DNA of 18,907 nucleotides from assembly GCA_035942915.1 (NCBI GenBank), contig DASZCR010000113.1, forward strand, positions 1-18,907, given 5' to 3'. Both the position numbers and the translations under genes were made by a program. This document shows positions 1-7,955 of the stretch, one piece after another. The stretch comes from DASZCR01 sp035942915. Lineage in GTDB: Bacteria > Acidobacteriota > Blastocatellia > Pyrinomonadales > Pyrinomonadaceae. Position 1 is the first letter of the stretch, and each line of letters opens with the position of its first letter. The notes beneath the pieces were generated by a model. The model was not told the origin of the DNA and did no database searches. It worked only from the letters and a program-made list of their open reading frames with translations.

Positions 1-20
1 CCCCCCCCCCCGCTGCTCTT

Positions 21-46
21 ATCGAAAGACGCTGCTTGAGAGCGTC
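21..46 (-). terminator. Possible intrinsic terminator after the SLH subtilase gene
   Basis: A 6-bp perfect stem (GACGCT at 28-33 with AGCGTC at 41-46) encloses a 7-nt loop. Read on the minus strand it is followed by TTTCGAT. It lies 17-35 bases beyond the subtilase stop codon at 63-65, which is where a terminator is expected. The stem is short and the T-run is only three bases, so this is a moderate to weak call. Confidence 0.35.
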
Positions 47-62
47 GCTCGTCGGTCTGTCT

Positions 63-3000
63 CTATTCCGAATAGATTTCGGAGATGCGGACGAGTGCGC
101 GCGCTAAATCGGCGCGCGTGAAGGGCTGCTGCGGTCTGAAAGCATTATCCTCGGTGGCTATCAACCCGCGCTCAATGGCCGTCATGACGTAGCCTTGCCA
201 GCCGACGGGAATCTGCCCGGCGTCGGCGTAAGGCACTGTACCCGCAAATTTGAGCGCCTCGGATTCAAGACCGGCCGCGCGCACGAGGACGACCGCCGCC
301 AGTGCGCGATTAACCAACTCGTCCGGGCGGAACGCGCTGCCCTTCGGCGTCTCAGGGAAGAGCGCGCCGACGGGCGCAGACTGTGCGCTCTCGACGAAGA
401 GCATCGTCGAAGGGTCTGTCACGTCCGTGAAATTGGACTGACCCGGCAGGTATTGCGGGACGCGTCCGCCGACGACCATCGCTTCCGCGAGGTCTGCGCG
501 CGTGACGCCGAAGGACGGACGATAATTCCGCCCGACAGGCCACGCCACGCACATCCTGATGGCCTGACGAATGTTCGAGTAGTCGGCCGGATGCAGGCCG
601 ATGAGGTCAACGAGCGGCGCGTAGTCGGCGCGCGCCGTCTCAAAGAGGCCAGTGTAAGTCTGCGGCGAGCCGACGAGCGTGAGCGTGTTTGAGACGCGGA
701 CGCGCCAGCGCCCCTGCAACGGCATCCGCACCAGTGCGCGCTCGCGCTTGCCGGTCAATCCCGGCATGTTGAGCACGTTGGCGTTGGCGCGCTGGATATT
801 GTTCGGGTCGTAGAGCGTCATGCTCAAATCGTTCGTGCCCCACATCGGCCCCCAAGCCACCTGCGCCGAAGCCATCACGGCATCGGCCGACACTTTGACG
901 ACCGTTTCATGCGGCACACCCGGCGAGGCCGTGCCCGTCAGCATTTGCGCCTCTTCCTTGACGAAGCGCACCTGCGAGCGGTCTGAGGTAGCGCGCCAGA
1001 CGCCGATGCGGCGCGTCGGGAAGGCTGCTTCGAGAACGGCCGCGTGCGCGTTGAGCATCCCTGCTCCGGCCTCGTGCTGATAGTAAGGCGGAAGCGGCGT
1101 GGCCGTACGTTGCAGGATGTCGCGTACCTGTGCGGGCGTCAGCGTCGGGTTGGCTTCGAGCATGAGGGCGATTGTCCCGGCCACCTGCGGCGCAGTAAAA
1201 CTCGTCCCGCTCGCCGTCGTGTAGAAAGGAAGTTCCGTCAGGCTCAACTCCGTATCGCCGGAGGCGAGTCCGGTCACGCCTGTCAGGTTTGCGCCGCCCG
1301 TCGCGCGCAGACTGACGACGCCGACGCCGGGCGCGACCAGCGTCGGGCGGAAGTTGCGACTGCCGAAGTCGCCGCGCGAAGAGAAAGAGGCCAGTTTACC
1401 TGTGCCGTCGGTTGCGCCGACGCTGATGACCCAAGGCGCGGCGGCGTAAGGGTTCATCGAGTGGAGACCGGGGCCAGAATTTCCGGCCGAGAAGACGACG
1501 TTGATGCCGCGCTCCGTCAACATCTTCGTCGCGATGTTGACCGGGTCGTTCTCGTTGTAGGTGATGTTGGCCGAGAAGCTACAGTTGACGACGCGGACGC
1601 CGAGCACGCTGGCCTTCTCCAACAGATAGTCGAACCCTGCGAGAACGTGGAACAGGTTCACATCGCCCGCGCTCAAGCCGACGAGGTTCGCACCCGGCGC
1701 ATAACCGCTATACTTGCCGCCCGTGCGCGTGCTGTTGCCCGCGATGATGCCTGCCACGAACGTCCCGTGTCCCTGCGCGATGTCTGTGTTTGCCAGTCCC
1801 TCGACGTTGACAGGATTGCTGAAACCGACGCCGAAGCCCTGCAAGTCGGCCAAGCGGACGTTACGGACGACGCGCCCGGAGATGTCCGAGTGCGTCGAAT
1901 CAATGCCCGTGTCGATGACGGCGACGCCGACGCCCTTGCCCGTGTAGCCGAGTCCGGCCGTCCGCGCTTTCAGTTCAGAGTCCGTGCGCGTGCGCACGAG
2001 GCCGGTGATAGCGCGGCTGCGGTCTTCGTTCCACTGAAGCGTGCGGTTCTGCGCCATGTAGCGGACGGTCGGCAGGCGCGAGATTTCGGCAATCTGGTCG
2101 GGCGTGCCGGAGACGATGACCATCGGCAGCATGCGGAAACGCGTGCCGCCCGTGATGCCGATGCGCTGAAGTTCCGCAAGGTCGGTCTCGGTCACGGGGC
2201 GATGGTAGGTGACGACGACGTTGATGTTGCTGTCGTCAGTCAACTTGTTGAGCGTGATTACCAGTTCCGGGTCAACGGCCATCAGACCGAAGGGTTGGAT
2301 GCCGCTGCCATCCACGCCCGACGCCGTCACGCCGTCGCCGACGCGCATCGTGATAGCGTCCACGCCCGAAGCGGTCACACCATCGACTTTCGTCATGATG
2401 ACGTTATCGACGCCGGAGACGGTCACGCCATCCGGCACGACCTTGAAAGGCACTCCGTCCGTTCCCCTCGCAACAATCTGGTCGGCGCTCCTCCACACGA
2501 TGCTGTCCACGCCCGACGCCGTCACACCGTCAACACCCGAAGCCGTCACGCCGTCGTTGACGCCCTGACGAAAACCTTCCACACCGTACATCGTCATCGA
2601 GTCGACGCCGGAGACGGTCACGCCGTCGGCCATACGTACGACCACCGAATCGGCCATGCGCGTCGTTCCATCGACGCCCGACACCGTCACGCCGTTCGAC
2701 CCGCTCAGGAGCAGGCCGTCAACACCGGAGGCCGTGACGCCGTCAACGCCCGATGCCGTCACACCGTTTGCGCCCGTGTAGGCAACGCCGTCAACGCCCG
2801 ACGCGGTCACGCCATCGACACCCGATGCCGTGACGCCGTCCGAGTTGGTGACGTTGATGCCGTTGACCTGTAGGCCGAGCACGTTATCGACGCCGGAGAC
2901 CGTGACACCGGCAATCTGGTCGAAGGTGATGCCGTCGATGCCCGTCATCGTGATGCCCTGCGTCCCACGCACGAGGATGCCGGCCGTAGCCTGACTCGCC

Positions 3001-3065
3001 GCCAGCAAGCATGCCAGCGCAAGAGCAGTCAGTTGTCGGGTTTTACTCAGGAACTTCTGGTTCAT
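63..3065 (-). CDS. Secreted S8 subtilisin-like protease with N-terminal octapeptide repeats and C-terminal SLH modules
   Basis: This 1000-aa protein is predicted to be an exported serine endopeptidase held at the cell surface. Residues 1-29 form a Sec signal peptide (ATAG at the likely cleavage site). Residues 36-251 are 27 octads of consensus DGVTxSGV. Residues about 281-345 resemble an I9 propeptide. The S8 catalytic domain follows, with Asp385 (AVIDTGID), His433 (GHGTFVAG), oxyanion Asn529 (SAGNSGPG) and Ser622 (SGTSFTAP) all present. A beta-rich region spans about 685-815, and three SLH-like modules lie at about 828-866, 877-932 and 944-998 (FRPQQPFTRADLARAL). The frame is open for 59 more codons upstream, but the Met at 3065 is chosen because the signal peptide starts there; no clear Shine-Dalgarno sequence is visible. 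Family and active site are certain. Substrate and the role of the repeats are unknown. Confidence 0.95.
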   Translation of the reverse strand: MNQKFLSKTRQLTALALACLLAASQATAGILVRGTQGITMTGIDGITFDQIAGVTVSGVDNVLGLQVNGINVTNSDGVTASGVDGVTASGVDGVAYTGANGVTASGVDGVTASGVDGLLLSGSNGVTVSGVDGTTRMADSVVVRMADGVTVSGVDSMTMYGVEGFRQGVNDGVTASGVDGVTASGVDSIVWRSADQIVARGTDGVPFKVVPDGVTVSGVDNVIMTKVDGVTASGVDAITMRVGDGVTASGVDGSGIQPFGLMAVDPELVITLNKLTDDSNINVVVTYHRPVTETDLAELQRIGITGGTRFRMLPMVIVSGTPDQIAEISRLPTVRYMAQNRTLQWNEDRSRAITGLVRTRTDSELKARTAGLGYTGKGVGVAVIDTGIDSTHSDISGRVVRNVRLADLQGFGVGFSNPVNVEGLANTDIAQGHGTFVAGIIAGNSTRTGGKYSGYAPGANLVGLSAGDVNLFHVLAGFDYLLEKASVLGVRVVNCSFSANITYNENDPVNIATKMLTERGINVVFSAGNSGPGLHSMNPYAAAPWVISVGATDGTGKLASFSSRGDFGSRNFRPTLVAPGVGVVSLRATGGANLTGVTGLASGDTELSLTELPFYTTASGTSFTAPQVAGTIALMLEANPTLTPAQVRDILQRTATPLPPYYQHEAGAGMLNAHAAVLEAAFPTRRIGVWRATSDRSQVRFVKEEAQMLTGTASPGVPHETVVKVSADAVMASAQVAWGPMWGTNDLSMTLYDPNNIQRANANVLNMPGLTGKRERALVRMPLQGRWRVRVSNTLTLVGSPQTYTGLFETARADYAPLVDLIGLHPADYSNIRQAIRMCVAWPVGRNYRPSFGVTRADLAEAMVVGGRVPQYLPGQSNFTDVTDPSTMLFVESAQSAPVGALFPETPKGSAFRPDELVNRALAAVVLVRAAGLESEALKFAGTVPYADAGQIPVGWQGYVMTAIERGLIATEDNAFRPQQPFTRADLARALVRISEIYSE
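2313..2960 (-). repeat. Octapeptide-encoding repeat array (27 units, consensus DGVTxSGV)
   Basis: Residues 36-251 of the SLH subtilase split into 27 consecutive octads. Only two break register: one is 7 residues (132-138) and one is 9 (203-211). Eight units contain exact GVTASGVD and four contain GVTVSGVD. Even divergent units keep Asp/Asn/Glu at position 1, Gly at 2 and a small or aliphatic residue at 8. At DNA level the 24-bp unit recurs with synonymous differences, so the array is diverged rather than freshly duplicated. A regular octad with a fixed acidic residue and Gly suggests a beta-solenoid or beta-roll; the fold is inferred. Confidence 0.9.
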
Positions 3066-3087
3066 CACGACGACTTTTCGGGAACGA

Positions 3088-3093
3088 ATTGTA
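3088..3093 (-). promoter_or_regulatory. Candidate -10 box for the SLH subtilase gene
   Basis: Read on the minus strand this is TACAAT, a 5/6 match to TATAAT. It would give a leader of roughly 16 nt before the ATG at 3065. No convincing -35 box is present 16-18 bp upstream. The whole 3066-3275 spacer is AT-richer than its surroundings and holds no other recognisable gene. This is a weak call. Confidence 0.25.
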
Positions 3094-3275
3094 CGGACTG
3101 AATTTAGTGCGGCTCCGACACGAGGCAGGCCCGGCGTCGGGAGCAGGGCGCACATGCGAAGGTCGAACAATTTTTCAACAGGGGAAGAATAACAACTTTT
3201 AATCCTCAAATGTTGCGAAATGATTCTAAATTTCTGATACATCTGTGGCCTTCTTAATCTTGAGGAGTCAATAAG

Positions 3276-6200
3276 TTAGCGAAGCGCCTCGCGGTAGACC
3301 TTCTGGGTCTCCGAGGCCGGTTCAACGCCCAGTTCTTTTTTCAGCAGGCGTCTGAGCGACTCGAACTGCTCGCGCACGGCTCCGCGATTGCCTTCGGCAG
3401 CGTGTGCGCGCATGAGCATGCAGTGGACATCCTCACGGAACGGGTCGGCCTGAAGAATCTGCTGGCCGAGTTGGAGCGAGCGTGCCCACTCGCCTGCCTT
3501 CTGCGCGGCCGAAGCGAGCATCTCCAACAGGCGCAGGTATTGCTCTCGATAATAAGAGCGCTGCTCCTCGACCCATTCGTCGTAAGAACCCTGCATGAAG
3601 TCGCCACGATAGAGCGCGACGGCGCGCTCGAAGGCAGTGACCATCGTCTCTTGTTCGCGTGCGCGACGCGCCGCCTCGCCTTCGCTGGCGAGACGGTCGA
3701 ACTCCTCGATGTCGATGAAGTAGGAGAACTCCTGATTGAGTTGATAATCGCCGTCGCGGTAGAGCAGGAAGTTCTGCTTGAGCGCTTGATTGCTGTTGAG
3801 CGCCTTGCGGATGTGTGAGACGGTCGGATGAAAATTCTTCTCAACCGCGTCGAAGTCCGCATCAGCCCAGAAGGTGTCGATGATGGTGTCTTTCGAGGCG
3901 CGGCGGTGGCGACGCGAGGCGATGAAGCAGAGGATGTCGCGCGCGCGCTTCGTAACCCACGCGTCGGCGGCGAGCGGTCGTTTCGGGTCGCGGAAAATCT
4001 CGACCGCGCCGAGCATGTTGATAGTCAGGTCAACTGAAGGCACGTTTGAGACGACGACCGCCGCGGCGGCGTGTGCAGACGACGCTGCGGCGTGGGCGTC
4101 GGCGAACGGTGCGCCGGCCGTCTGCGGCGTCTGCGCGGCGAGCGCGGCGGCGACCTGCTCGCGCAGGTCTGACGGCAGCAGTTCCGAGACTTCGGGCAAA
4201 GCGAAGAGCGCCGGATGACGCGCCATCTCGCCTTGCAGCCAGTATTCATAATCGTAGCGTGCGGCGAGGTCGAGCGCGCGACGCAGGTGCTCGACCATCT
4301 CCGTCTCGCGCCCGGCCAACTGGTCGCAGAGCGCGAGAGACATGGCGGCCTGCGCCTCGTTGAAGTAGAGGCCGTGCGCGCGGAAGTAGTCGAGCGCCGG
4401 ACGGAGGTCGGCGTGTGCCTGTTCGTGCTGCCCCTGCGCGAGCAGCACGCGACCGCGCGCGAGCGTCGCACTCATCACGCCCATCTCGTCCTGCGTCTCT
4501 TCGCGCGCGGCGACGAGTTGGTCTAAGAGCGTCAGCGCCGAGCGCGGGTCGCCGGTCTGTAGGGCTAACATCGCCATCTCCTCGCGGAGTTCCGTGCGCG
4601 AGAGCGAGATGCCCGCATCTTCGTAGGCACGCGTCGCACGCTCGTAGAACTCGGAGGCGCGCGCAGCCTCCGCGCGCTCGCGGTAGAGATTGCCGTACAT
4701 CTCAAAAATCTCGCCGCGCTGCGCCACCTGATTGAAGAGTTGACTGTTGGCAAGCGCGTGGTCGAGATGCTCTTCGCAGGCTGCGAGGTCGCCGCGATAG
4801 AGATAGGCGCGCGCCATGTTGACGTGTGCGAGTGTGTGCTGCGGCATCGGTCGCGCGCCGCGTTCGTCGCGTAGCAGGCGACGATACCAGCGCATCGCCT
4901 CGCCGAAGTCGCCGCGCATCCCGGCGGGCGTTCCCAAGTTGTGCGTCACGATGCGGATGTAATACTCGTCGCCTCTCTCCTCAGCCGATTGGAGCGCGGC
5001 GCGAAACTCTCTCTCGGCCTCCGTCCATTCGCCCATTGCGACGAAGCAGAGGCCGCGCGTGTTGCCGCATTTGGTGCGGACGACAGAGCACGCATCCGTC
5101 AACTCCGTAGCGCGGTCGAGATAGGAGAAGGCGGCCTCGAAGTCGCCGCGACGCCGCGCGATGGCGGCCAGAGAGTGCAGCGTCTCGGCCTCGCCTTCCG
5201 CATCCTGTTGCTCGTTGAGGAGCGCGGCGGCGCGTCGGAAGAGCTTCTGCGCCGTGTCGAAATCGTCTTGCAGACGCGCGGCCTCGGCGCGATGTGCGAG
5301 CGCTCGCGGGTGCGCTTCGAGGACGTGCGCAGGCAGCGCGTCGGCGAAGGAGACGAGCGGGCCGAGAGCGCCCGCCGAAATCCACGTCGCGCCCTGCTCG
5401 GCCACTGTCTGCGCGGCGCGCTCGTAGTCTTCGGCTGCGAGCAGGTGGCGCATGGCCTGTTCCCACTGCCCTCGTCCGAGGAAATATTCGGCGCAACGCG
5501 CGTGCTCAGCGGCGACGCCCGTGCGTCCGGCTTCGGCGCGGAAACGGCGTTGCAGGAAGCTGCGGAAGAGCGGATGCAGGCGATACTCCTCGCCGCGTCC
5601 GTCTGAGGCCAGCGTGATGAAGACGTTGCGGCGCACGAGCGTCTGCAACTTCGCCACGCAGTTGGTCTCCGGGTAGAGCGCCGCGCAGGTCTCCGGTTCA
5701 GGACGGTCGAGCAGAGAGACGCGCAGCAATAGTTGTTGCACGTCTTCGGTCTCGTCGGCGAAAACCTCTTCGGCGAAATAGTCGAAGATGTCTCGCTCGG
5801 ACTGTCGCAGGACTTCGATGAGGTCTGGCGAGCTGGCGGCGGCATCGGCGTCGGTCGTACCGCCCGCCAGCGCCTGACGCTGCGCGACCTGCCGGACGAG
5901 TTGCAGCGCGGTAATCCATCCGTGCGTGCGCTCGCGATATTCGGCCAATTGCTCTGGGGTCAACTCAAGGTCGAAGACCTTGCGGAACAGTTCGCGCGTC
6001 TCCTCGTCTGTAAAGAGCAACTCGGAGCGGTCGATGACGGCGAGCGAGGCCTGTGTGCGCAGACGCGCCAGAGCCAGCGGCGGCATGTCGCGCGAGATGA
6101 TGATAACGTGCATCACGTCCGGCAGGTACGCAAGCAGGCGGTCAACGACTCGATGAACAGGCGTCTCTGTGCCGAGGTGATGGTAGTCGTCGAGGACGAG

Positions 6201-6689
6201 GACGAACTGATGCTCGACGTGGTCGAGCACTTCGTTCAGGAGCACATCGACGGCGCGCTCCGGCTGCTGCGCCAGTTCCTTCGCAGACTCCTGTAGATAA
6301 GAGAATGTAGCCTCGCCGAAGTTTTTGAGAATCTGCTTGATGCCGTGCGTGACGTAGCCGAGGAAGACGAAGGGGTCTGCGTCCGTGTGGTCGAGTTGAT
6401 ACCAGACGAACTGCTGCGCGTGCGTGCGGACGAAGTCTGCGACTAGTGTCGTCTTGCCTGAACCGGCGTTGGCGGTGACGAGCGTAACCGGGTGCGCGAG
6501 ATTTTGCAGCAGCCTTTCGATGAGGCGCGGGCGCGGCAGCAGCGACGGCGCGGGGCGCGGCGGCAGAAGCTTTGTGCGCAGGAAAAAGGTCGGCGCGGCG
6601 GCGGCAGGTCTCCCGCCCGCCGTTGCGCGCGAGTCTACGGCGGCGTTATCGCGCCGTTCGTCTTCCTGTCGATGCAGACTGTTTGACAT
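3276..6689 (-). CDS. STAND ATPase-TPR-BTAD transcriptional regulator (MalT/AfsR-like)
   Basis: This 1137-aa protein combines an ATP-dependent switch with a SARP-type DNA-binding end. It has a low-complexity N-terminus (1-35), then the MalT-like LLPPRP lead-in, Walker A (NAGSGKT, Lys79) and Walker B (LVLDD, Asp167/Asp168). The SRD at 199-201 and HGW at 256-258 mark the ATPase and winged-helix parts of STAND proteins. Residues about 395-870 are helical TPR-like repeats. From about 887 to 985 there is an OmpR-like winged helix, and from about 990 to the end a BTAD domain (PFREDVHCMLMRAHAAEGNR, ELGVEP). MalT itself ends in a LuxR HTH; here BTAD replaces it. The ATG at 6689 follows GAGGGG/AAGG, a reasonable ribosome site. 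The protein is probably a cytoplasmic activator whose signal is read by the TPR region. It is the best candidate to bind the 11-bp-period direct repeats in this window. Confidence 0.92.
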   Translation of the reverse strand: MSNSLHRQEDERRDNAAVDSRATAGGRPAAAAPTFFLRTKLLPPRPAPSLLPRPRLIERLLQNLAHPVTLVTANAGSGKTTLVADFVRTHAQQFVWYQLDHTDADPFVFLGYVTHGIKQILKNFGEATFSYLQESAKELAQQPERAVDVLLNEVLDHVEHQFVLVLDDYHHLGTETPVHRVVDRLLAYLPDVMHVIIISRDMPPLALARLRTQASLAVIDRSELLFTDEETRELFRKVFDLELTPEQLAEYRERTHGWITALQLVRQVAQRQALAGGTTDADAAASSPDLIEVLRQSERDIFDYFAEEVFADETEDVQQLLLRVSLLDRPEPETCAALYPETNCVAKLQTLVRRNVFITLASDGRGEEYRLHPLFRSFLQRRFRAEAGRTGVAAEHARCAEYFLGRGQWEQAMRHLLAAEDYERAAQTVAEQGATWISAGALGPLVSFADALPAHVLEAHPRALAHRAEAARLQDDFDTAQKLFRRAAALLNEQQDAEGEAETLHSLAAIARRRGDFEAAFSYLDRATELTDACSVVRTKCGNTRGLCFVAMGEWTEAEREFRAALQSAEERGDEYYIRIVTHNLGTPAGMRGDFGEAMRWYRRLLRDERGARPMPQHTLAHVNMARAYLYRGDLAACEEHLDHALANSQLFNQVAQRGEIFEMYGNLYRERAEAARASEFYERATRAYEDAGISLSRTELREEMAMLALQTGDPRSALTLLDQLVAAREETQDEMGVMSATLARGRVLLAQGQHEQAHADLRPALDYFRAHGLYFNEAQAAMSLALCDQLAGRETEMVEHLRRALDLAARYDYEYWLQGEMARHPALFALPEVSELLPSDLREQVAAALAAQTPQTAGAPFADAHAAASSAHAAAAVVVSNVPSVDLTINMLGAVEIFRDPKRPLAADAWVTKRARDILCFIASRRHRRASKDTIIDTFWADADFDAVEKNFHPTVSHIRKALNSNQALKQNFLLYRDGDYQLNQEFSYFIDIEEFDRLASEGEAARRAREQETMVTAFERAVALYRGDFMQGSYDEWVEEQRSYYREQYLRLLEMLASAAQKAGEWARSLQLGQQILQADPFREDVHCMLMRAHAAEGNRGAVREQFESLRRLLKKELGVEPASETQKVYREALR

Positions 6690-6815
6690 CGGCCTTGCCC
6701 CTCGCGCGCTCGCCGCCTTCCTGCGAAGCGACGTGCGGCGCGCGACAGAGTCGACGCGAAAGTTTTAGTTCGGGCACGGGTCGGGTTGAATGGACGTTCG
6801 GGACGCCGCTCATAC

Positions 6816-6821
6816 ATTACA
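6816..6821 (-). promoter_or_regulatory. Candidate extended -10 promoter of the BTAD regulator gene
   Basis: On the minus strand the sequence reads TGCTGTAATG, which is an extended -10 (TGn) followed by TGTAAT, a 5/6 match to consensus. It lies in the 188-bp spacer between the orphan ATPase gene and the regulator gene and would give a leader of about 120 nt. There is no clear -35. No copy of the TTGAGG direct repeat is found in this spacer, so autoregulation through that motif is not apparent. Confidence 0.3.
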
Positions 6822-6877
6822 GCAGAGGGCGCGCGTTTTGCGAGGCTTTGTTTGTCTTCCTGCGAGGGACGAACCTA

Positions 6878-7762
6878 TCACGCCCGCCCCAGCGACGACT
6901 TCCGCGAAAAGCCTTTGACGAGCCGCAGTTGACGGCCGTTGCGCTGGCTCTCGCGCGCGGCGGCGACGATGCGCGCCGCCTCCTGCGCGACGCTGACCGA
7001 GCGCGTCAATGCGTCGAGCGTGGCGGCGCGTCCGCGCGTCTGTTCGAGCGCCCCTGCGGCGGCTTCCAGCGGCAGCCCATAGGTGGCGAACAACTTTTCC
7101 GTCTCTTCGAGCGTGAAGGCAAGCGCCTCCTCTGCGACAACCTGTAGCGTCTGCTTCGAGCGCATCCGCCAGAGCGGCGCGGGCGGCAAACCGCGACCGA
7201 GCAGCATGATGTGCACCTCCGGCGGCAACAACGGTAGCAACCGCCGGAAAAACGGCACCACCCAATCGGCGTCATACACCAGATGCAGGTCGTCGAGGAC
7301 AATCAGGAGCGGCTCGTCCGATTCGAGCAACTCGTAAACGAAATATTCGACGACCAGAGGCACGTCGGCCGAGCCGACCATCTCGCCGAGGCGCGCCAGC
7401 GTCTTCGCCCCGAAACCGGGGCGCTCGGTAGCTACAGCGGCGCACAGATATTGAAAAAAGACCGGCAGTTCAGATTCCGGCGCTTCGACCTTATACCATG
7501 CCGTGCGACGCCCGGCGCGACGCGCGAAGTCGCTTGCCAGCATGGTCTTACCTGTACCGGCACGCCCGTTGATGATGGTGGAATTACAACAGGCGAGGCT
7601 TTCTTGGAGGGTTGCGAGCAGGCGCGGGCGCGAAACACGCGGCAACTCAAGGGGAAGCGTAATTTTATCAGGGATGATTTGCACGGCTTGAGCCTCAGGA
7701 TATCTTCCGGTTGCGGGTCTGACTCGTTTTAAGTTACTGGCAATCAAAGTTTTGACTCTCAC
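6878..7762 (-). CDS. Orphan STAND-type P-loop ATPase (MalT N-terminal-like, no TPR or DNA-binding domain)
   Basis: This 294-aa protein matches in motif order the first 260 residues or so of the neighbouring BTAD regulator. It has a lead-in ITLPLELPRVSRPRLL (about 34-49), Walker A (GRAGTGKT, Lys72), the aromatic AWYKVE strand (88-93), Walker B (LLIVLDD, Asp157/Asp158), LLGRGLPPAPL (187-197) at the position of SRDMPPLAL in the regulator, and FTLEETEKLF (216-225). The HGW motif is replaced by RGRAATLDAL and the chain stops about 50 residues later. It therefore lacks the TPR sensor and any HTH. The ORF is intact. The start is a GTG with no strong Shine-Dalgarno sequence, so the exact N-terminus is uncertain. 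It could be an accessory ATPase or competitor for the BTAD protein, or a decayed paralogue. It has its own operator-like promoter upstream. Confidence 0.82.
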   Translation of the reverse strand: MRVKTLIASNLKRVRPATGRYPEAQAVQIIPDKITLPLELPRVSRPRLLATLQESLACCNSTIINGRAGTGKTMLASDFARRAGRRTAWYKVEAPESELPVFFQYLCAAVATERPGFGAKTLARLGEMVGSADVPLVVEYFVYELLESDEPLLIVLDDLHLVYDADWVVPFFRRLLPLLPPEVHIMLLGRGLPPAPLWRMRSKQTLQVVAEEALAFTLEETEKLFATYGLPLEAAAGALEQTRGRAATLDALTRSVSVAQEAARIVAAARESQRNGRQLRLVKGFSRKSSLGRA

Positions 7763-7818
7763 AATCCGAATTTCTCAGAGCACCTGCGCCTCCCCTGTGA
7801 TGGGCGCGCCTGCTCTCT

Positions 7819-7858
7819 ATGATAAATTTAAACAAGGCCACTTGAGGAATTCTTGAGG
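7819..7858 (-). promoter_or_regulatory. Promoter with SARP/BTAD-type direct-repeat operator upstream of the orphan ATPase gene
   Basis: The + strand shows CTTGAGG at 7841-7847 and again at 7852-7858, separated by AATT, so the period is 11 bp. On the minus strand the proximal copy (CTCAAG) lies exactly 16 bp upstream of TATCAT (7819-7824), a 5/6 match to the -10 consensus. The repeat therefore sits over the -35 position, where no good -35 hexamer exists. This is the layout expected for an activator-dependent promoter. A transcript would begin near 7812 and reach the GTG at 7762. Heptameric direct repeats with 4-bp spacers are the known operator form of SARP regulators; the match to this protein is inferred. 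Confidence 0.55.
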
Positions 7859-7943
7859 TCGCGTTTAACGGCTAAAACGCATGGTTTTTAAAGGCTTAGC
7901 ACTCACGTGATAAACATCTCGCGCGCAAACGCCCCGGAAGGCT

Positions 7944-7949
7944 TATACT
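7944..7949 (+). promoter_or_regulatory. -10 box (TATACT) for a probably leaderless transcript
   Basis: TATACT is followed by six bases and then the GTG at 7956. Transcription normally starts 6-8 bases after the -10 hexamer, so the mRNA would begin at or next to the start codon. The only purine-rich stretch nearby (GGAAGG, 7936-7941) is 14 bases from the GTG, too far for a Shine-Dalgarno sequence, and lies upstream of the predicted start point. No -35 box is apparent. Confidence 0.45.
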
Positions 7950-7955
7950 GTATCC

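Noticed and set aside
1044..2873. 609-aa plus-strand open frame opposite the SLH subtilase
   Set aside because: It lies antisense to a protein with an intact active site and repeats. Its own sequence is Arg/Asp/His/Val-rich with a repetitive tail that is just the octad array read backwards.
2313..2960. CRISPR-like repetitive DNA
   Set aside because: The 24-bp units are in frame, adjoin without unique spacers and vary at synonymous sites. They encode protein octads.
6810..7265. 151-aa minus-strand frame overlapping the orphan ATPase gene
   Set aside because: It is an alternative frame of the same strand, Ala/Arg-rich. The overlapping frame contains Walker A and Walker B.
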